Assembly (NCBI GenBank): GCA_022497155.1
Contig: MU385712.1
Coordinates: forward strand, 1,239,765-1,303,764
DNA: 64,000 nt
Source of the DNA: Whalleya microplaca
Taxonomy: Eukaryota > Ascomycota > Sordariomycetes > Xylariales > Xylariaceae
Direction of reading: 5' to 3'
Shown here: in pieces, positions 60,686-64,000 of the stretch
How the letters are laid out: each line of letters begins with the position of its first letter
Position numbering within the stretch: the first letter of the stretch is position 1
The notes under the pieces: generated by a model
What the model saw: only the letters and a program-made list of their open reading frames with translations
Database searches by the model: none
What the model was told of the DNA's origin: nothing
Program-made: the position numbers and the translations under genes

Positions 60686-60788
60686 AGTTTTAATTTAGCT
60701 GTAATAACGTTTACGAAAATATAATTAACTTTTATTGTTAATATTATATTCCGATAACGATATTTTTATATTTAAATTTTTAAGGAAC

Positions 60789-61020
60789 AGTTACGGGAGG
60801 TATGTACCTATATGGCGTATAAACCACTTATTATTACGTACTCCCGTATATTAATCGGCAATAATACGGCAGAATAGTTACCGCCTAGCGGGGCACCCGG
60901 CTTAAGTTTTCTAAGTAATTCCTATAGTCCGAAATAGCTTTTCTTCCTATTTATTTATAAATATATAATTAGTACTTATATTAAAGCTTTGCCTTTAGTT
61001 ATAATAATTTAGGCGTAAAT
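60789..61020 (+). repeat. G 5' LTR
   Basis: 232 bases in the orientation opposite to the other three E-family LTR copies on this strand. Confidence 0.82.
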
Positions 61021-62700
61021 ATAAATAAATTATATCTATTATTTAATTTAAGAAAGCTTAAATTCCCTAATACCGATTTAATTAATTAACCGGCATTACT
61101 ATAAAAACGTATTTTAATATTAATAATTTTAGTTATATAACCTTACATATATTACTAATAATTAATACAATCGACTTAAAAGTATTACCTACCGATTAAG
61201 AACGCGTTTACGCGTGTAACACTATTATTTACGACGCCTAAAAAATATAAAAGGTAATGCTAACCGACCGTCTTAAGGGACCCGAGACTACCCTTACATA
61301 TTAGGCTATTAAAAAACGCTAATATATCCTAAAGGATTTCGACTAAATAACTTAAATATTACGTAAAAAAAAAAAATAACAATACCTTTCCGACCTATTA
61401 GAATTTTAAGCGAATAGTTAAAAATAAGAAATTTAAAAAAAAAAGCGTACTAATTAGTTGTTAATATTTTATTAAACGACCTTAAAGCGCGTATTAAGGT
61501 ATACGCAGCTAACGTACATATAAAGGGTAGAGAGAAATCTACTTTCCCGTTTAAAGCTTTTATTAAATCGGGTAAAAAAGCTTTTTTTATAGCGGACGGG
61601 ACCCTTATTAAATCGGCATTCCTTAAGATATATTCGACCGACTCCGACGCTTTTTTTTATAAAATTCGGCTTTATATTATTATATTTATAGCCTTTTTTT
61701 AGCAAACCTAAATTATAAGCTTTATAGTAAAAAATTACTTACTAAATATAGATATTTTAGTCCGACTAAAACTCCAAATAAAAAAAGCTTAAAATAAAGT
61801 AATTAAAAACCTATAAAAAAAATCGAATAATACGATACTTAAATTAACGATTTTAATATATAACTAAATAAAACTAACTAAGCCGTTACCGATTTATTAA
61901 TTTAAAGTTTTCGATAAAACGTATCGAAATCCGGTATAAATAAAAAAAAACAATAAAAATCGATATTCTTATTTATTATAGTAAAACTAACCGTAATACT
62001 ATTACTTTCGAAATATAATATCGCAAATAAAAAAATCAGCTATTTATTAACGTAAATTATTTCCCGACTAATCGCGTACGTATAATAGCTATCGAATTAT
62101 ATATTTAAGGCTATATATTAATATAATTAAAACTATACCTCTGTTTTACTAACCCGCACTATTTAATAATTTCTGCAACATTAATAAAACATTTCTAAAA
62201 AAAATAATATAACCTTAATAACGTCCGCCGCACCCGGGCTAAGTTTATCGAACTTTAAATAAAAATATTAAAAAACTTTTAGAAATTTAAAAACAAGTTT
62301 ATTACATTAGTAAAAAAGCAGTAACTATACCGCAATAAATAAAAAAAAAAATTTTATAGCCGACTTATTTATTATTTATAAACCGAAACAGCTACCTAAT
62401 ATTTCGATCTATTATATAACTTTAACCGCTACGTTATTTACTATACCGAAATTATATTTGCTTTTTAAATAGCTAACGAGACGTATAACGCGGCCCGAGC
62501 TACTAAAACCGTTATTATAGCTAAACCTATAGGTAAACCTTAATTTTCGGGATTATCCCGCATAAATAATAAACAAATCCCTAAAAAAAATACGCCGCAA
62601 TTAATTCCTAGCTTAAACAAATTTAGTAATATAATAATTATACTATCCGGCATTTATATCTATCCCTTTTCCCGTAATAGTACCGAATTAACAAAACTTA

Positions 62701-62757
62701 AAAAACGCTACTTTAATTATTATAATAAAAAATATAATAAAACTAATTATCCATACT
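62701..62757 (+). pseudogene. G gag zinc knuckle, destroyed
   Basis: Reads KRYFNYYNKKYNKTNYPY, the spacing of CX2CX4HX4C with all four ligands changed to Tyr. It sits where a nucleocapsid knuckle is expected, between capsid and protease. Confidence 0.75.
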
Positions 62758-64000
62758 TTTTATATCTAAACCAACGTCCTAATTAATTTCTAATAAATAA
62801 AGCCGCCCGCGTTAACGCTTTTTTTATAAAATTTACCCGGCTAAAAGTAAAGGTTCTAACGGAAAATCGGATTAAAAAAAAACCGGAAAACGCGGAACTT
62901 TAGAATAATTAAATTTTATTTCTAAAGCTAAAATATTATAAGTCAATTTAGCTAATCCGGTAATAAAAGTTTCTTAAAATTTCTTAAGCGCTTATTTAAA
63001 TAATATACCTTTTTTATTAAAATATATTTTATTAATATATAGCCTTTTATTAAAAACAAAAGATATATTTAATAATATTAAAACAAATATCTATATTATA
63101 ATAAATAAATTTTTCGCAAAAAAAATTAAATAATACTTATACCCGGAAGTTATTATAAAGTTTATTTTAAAATATATTAAAGGATATAATAAAAAAAGTG
63201 TCTAAGCGATTAATAAAACCTTATAATTAAACTTGCGGATAAACGGTCGCACTTTTCGCGATAAGGTTTTTTTTATAATAAATATAAAATATAACTTAAT
63301 TTTCGGAAAAAATTAATTAGTTAATAAGGATATATTAGTAAATTATCGGCGCTAATAATTAATATATCTTAAAAATATATCGCGCGACAATCCTCCGGGT
63401 CTTTATAACCTCGATATAAAGGATGCGGGAAATTTTTTTAAAAATAACTTTTTTTAATTAGATACTAATTACCGCAATAAAGTATTAAATAAAAATAAAA
63501 AATGTCGTACCGATAGTCGGGTTTTTAAATTTAAAACGTAATATAAGCTTATACTTATTAAAAAAACGACAGAAGTTATATAGTAACGAGTTCGGGAGTT
63601 AAAAAAGCTATACTACTACCCGAAATAGCTTTAACCGAAGCCGGTAATATAACTTATTAGTTAGCGACCGAAAGAAATTATTTAGTAGCGTTTCTAAAAA
63701 CGTCCCGGTAAATCTAAATAGTAGAAATTTATAAACTAAAATTTATATTTAAACCCGCAATTTCCTATCGAATTTCCTATTTTATAAAGGAAGCGCGCTA
63801 ATAAAAAAAGCGAATAAAAATACGATATAAAAAGCACTTATAAATTATAAAAAAACGCAATCGGGTAATATAAATAGCGACTAATAAATATAATAGTTAT
63901 TAATATAAAACCTTTTTTTAAAGCGGTACGAAAAACCTATATATATATAACTATATTATATAAAATCGACTAATTAATATATAACAAAAAAAAAGAGGCT

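Larger units (their letters stand above)
53717..60788 (-). mobile_element. Element H: minus-strand Ty3/gypsy relic
   Basis: The minus strand contains RNase H (about 56090-56200), RT with YINNIIIF (YINN at 56625-56636), and upstream (57300-60600) gag-like, strongly mutated sequence. The left part (about 54400-54680) looks like the integrase end. No LTR pair was identified, so the limits are only those of the neighbouring elements. Solo LTR S3 (55236-55464) is inserted between the integrase and RNase H parts. Confidence 0.65.
13026..64000. other. AT-rich, RIP-mutated transposon block
   Basis: From about 13.03 kb base composition changes abruptly to strongly AT-rich, and TA dinucleotides dominate. 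No intact gene is present. Where retrotransposon protein motifs can be recognised, stops fall at expected Gln or Trp codons (CAA/CAG to TAA/TAG), catalytic Asp becomes Asn, and zinc-knuckle Cys/His become Tyr. These are the C-to-T and G-to-A changes of RIP acting mainly at CpA/TpG. Nested LTR elements account for most of the tract and are annotated one by one below. The open frames of 60-95 codons in this block are chance products of AT-rich sequence or shadows of the mutated frames. Confidence 0.92.
60789..64000 (+). mobile_element. Element G: 5' part of an E-family element (continues beyond window)
   Basis: The 5' LTR is 60789-61020 (AGTTACGGGAGG to GGCGTAAAT), preceded by GGAAC. The interior parallels the minus-strand interior of E from 47115 downward: gag start region, zinc knuckle relic at 62701-62757, the open-frame segment at about 63590-63810. 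RT would lie beyond the window. Confidence 0.82.

Overview
The window looks like the edge of a gene-bearing segment of a filamentous ascomycete (Pezizomycotina) chromosome running into a large, transposon-filled, AT-rich block. The reasons are short GT..AG introns of roughly 60-100 bases, fungal gene families (Sulfotransfer_4-like, F-box, Ayr1-like SDR, amidohydrolase, microsomal P450, DHA2-type MFS), and a 51-kb tract in which retrotransposon reading frames carry the changes expected of repeat-induced point mutation (RIP): Gln codons turned into TAA/TAG, Asp into Asn, Cys and His into Tyr. I cannot name the species.

Bases 1-12,500 have ordinary base composition. In order they hold: the 3' part of a membrane-anchored sulfotransferase-like P-loop protein (+); an OGFr-domain protein (-); an F-box protein (+); a four-exon short-chain dehydrogenase/reductase (+); an intronless metal-dependent amidohydrolase (+); a 327-bp MITE; a four-exon cytochrome P450 (+); and the last third of an MFS transporter with no upstream half (+). 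The SDR, amidohydrolase, P450, MFS remnant and perhaps the sulfotransferase could be an accessory or secondary-metabolism neighbourhood that is losing parts. No backbone synthase is in view.

The boundary at about 12.5-13.0 kb runs through a decayed kinase-like gene on the minus strand, with in-frame TAA codons and an 18-bp in-frame duplication.

From about 13.0 kb to the end I see no intact gene. The block is a nest of LTR retrotransposons whose boundaries can be read from matching LTR pairs and target-site duplications (TSDs). Nest 1 is X1 (13140-23293, TSD GTATA), which contains X2 of the same family (13702-18033, TSD ATTAA), a solo LTR (18591-18749, TSD CCTAG) and a non-coding LTR element Y1 (20884-22551, TSD ATAT). 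Nest 2 is D (23514-48179), which contains a 7.4-kb Ty3/gypsy element C (26375-33800, TSD GCCGA) and a minus-strand gypsy element E (40182-47343, TSD AAAAC); E itself holds a solo LTR (43368-43596, TSD TTAT). Nest 3 is a Y-family element (from 49085) containing another Y element (50129-51735), cut by the 3' end of a second E-family copy (from 52250). The rest is a minus-strand gypsy relic with a solo LTR inside (55236-55464, TSD ATAC) and the 5' part of a further E-family element on the plus strand (60789 to the end).

The nesting and the uneven RIP give a relative order of events: old, heavily mutated elements (X1, D, C, E), and later insertions that still keep many CA/TG dinucleotides (the solo LTRs and Y1). 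The block could be a regional centromere, pericentromeric or subtelomeric heterochromatin, or an accessory AT-rich isochore; the sequence alone does not decide.
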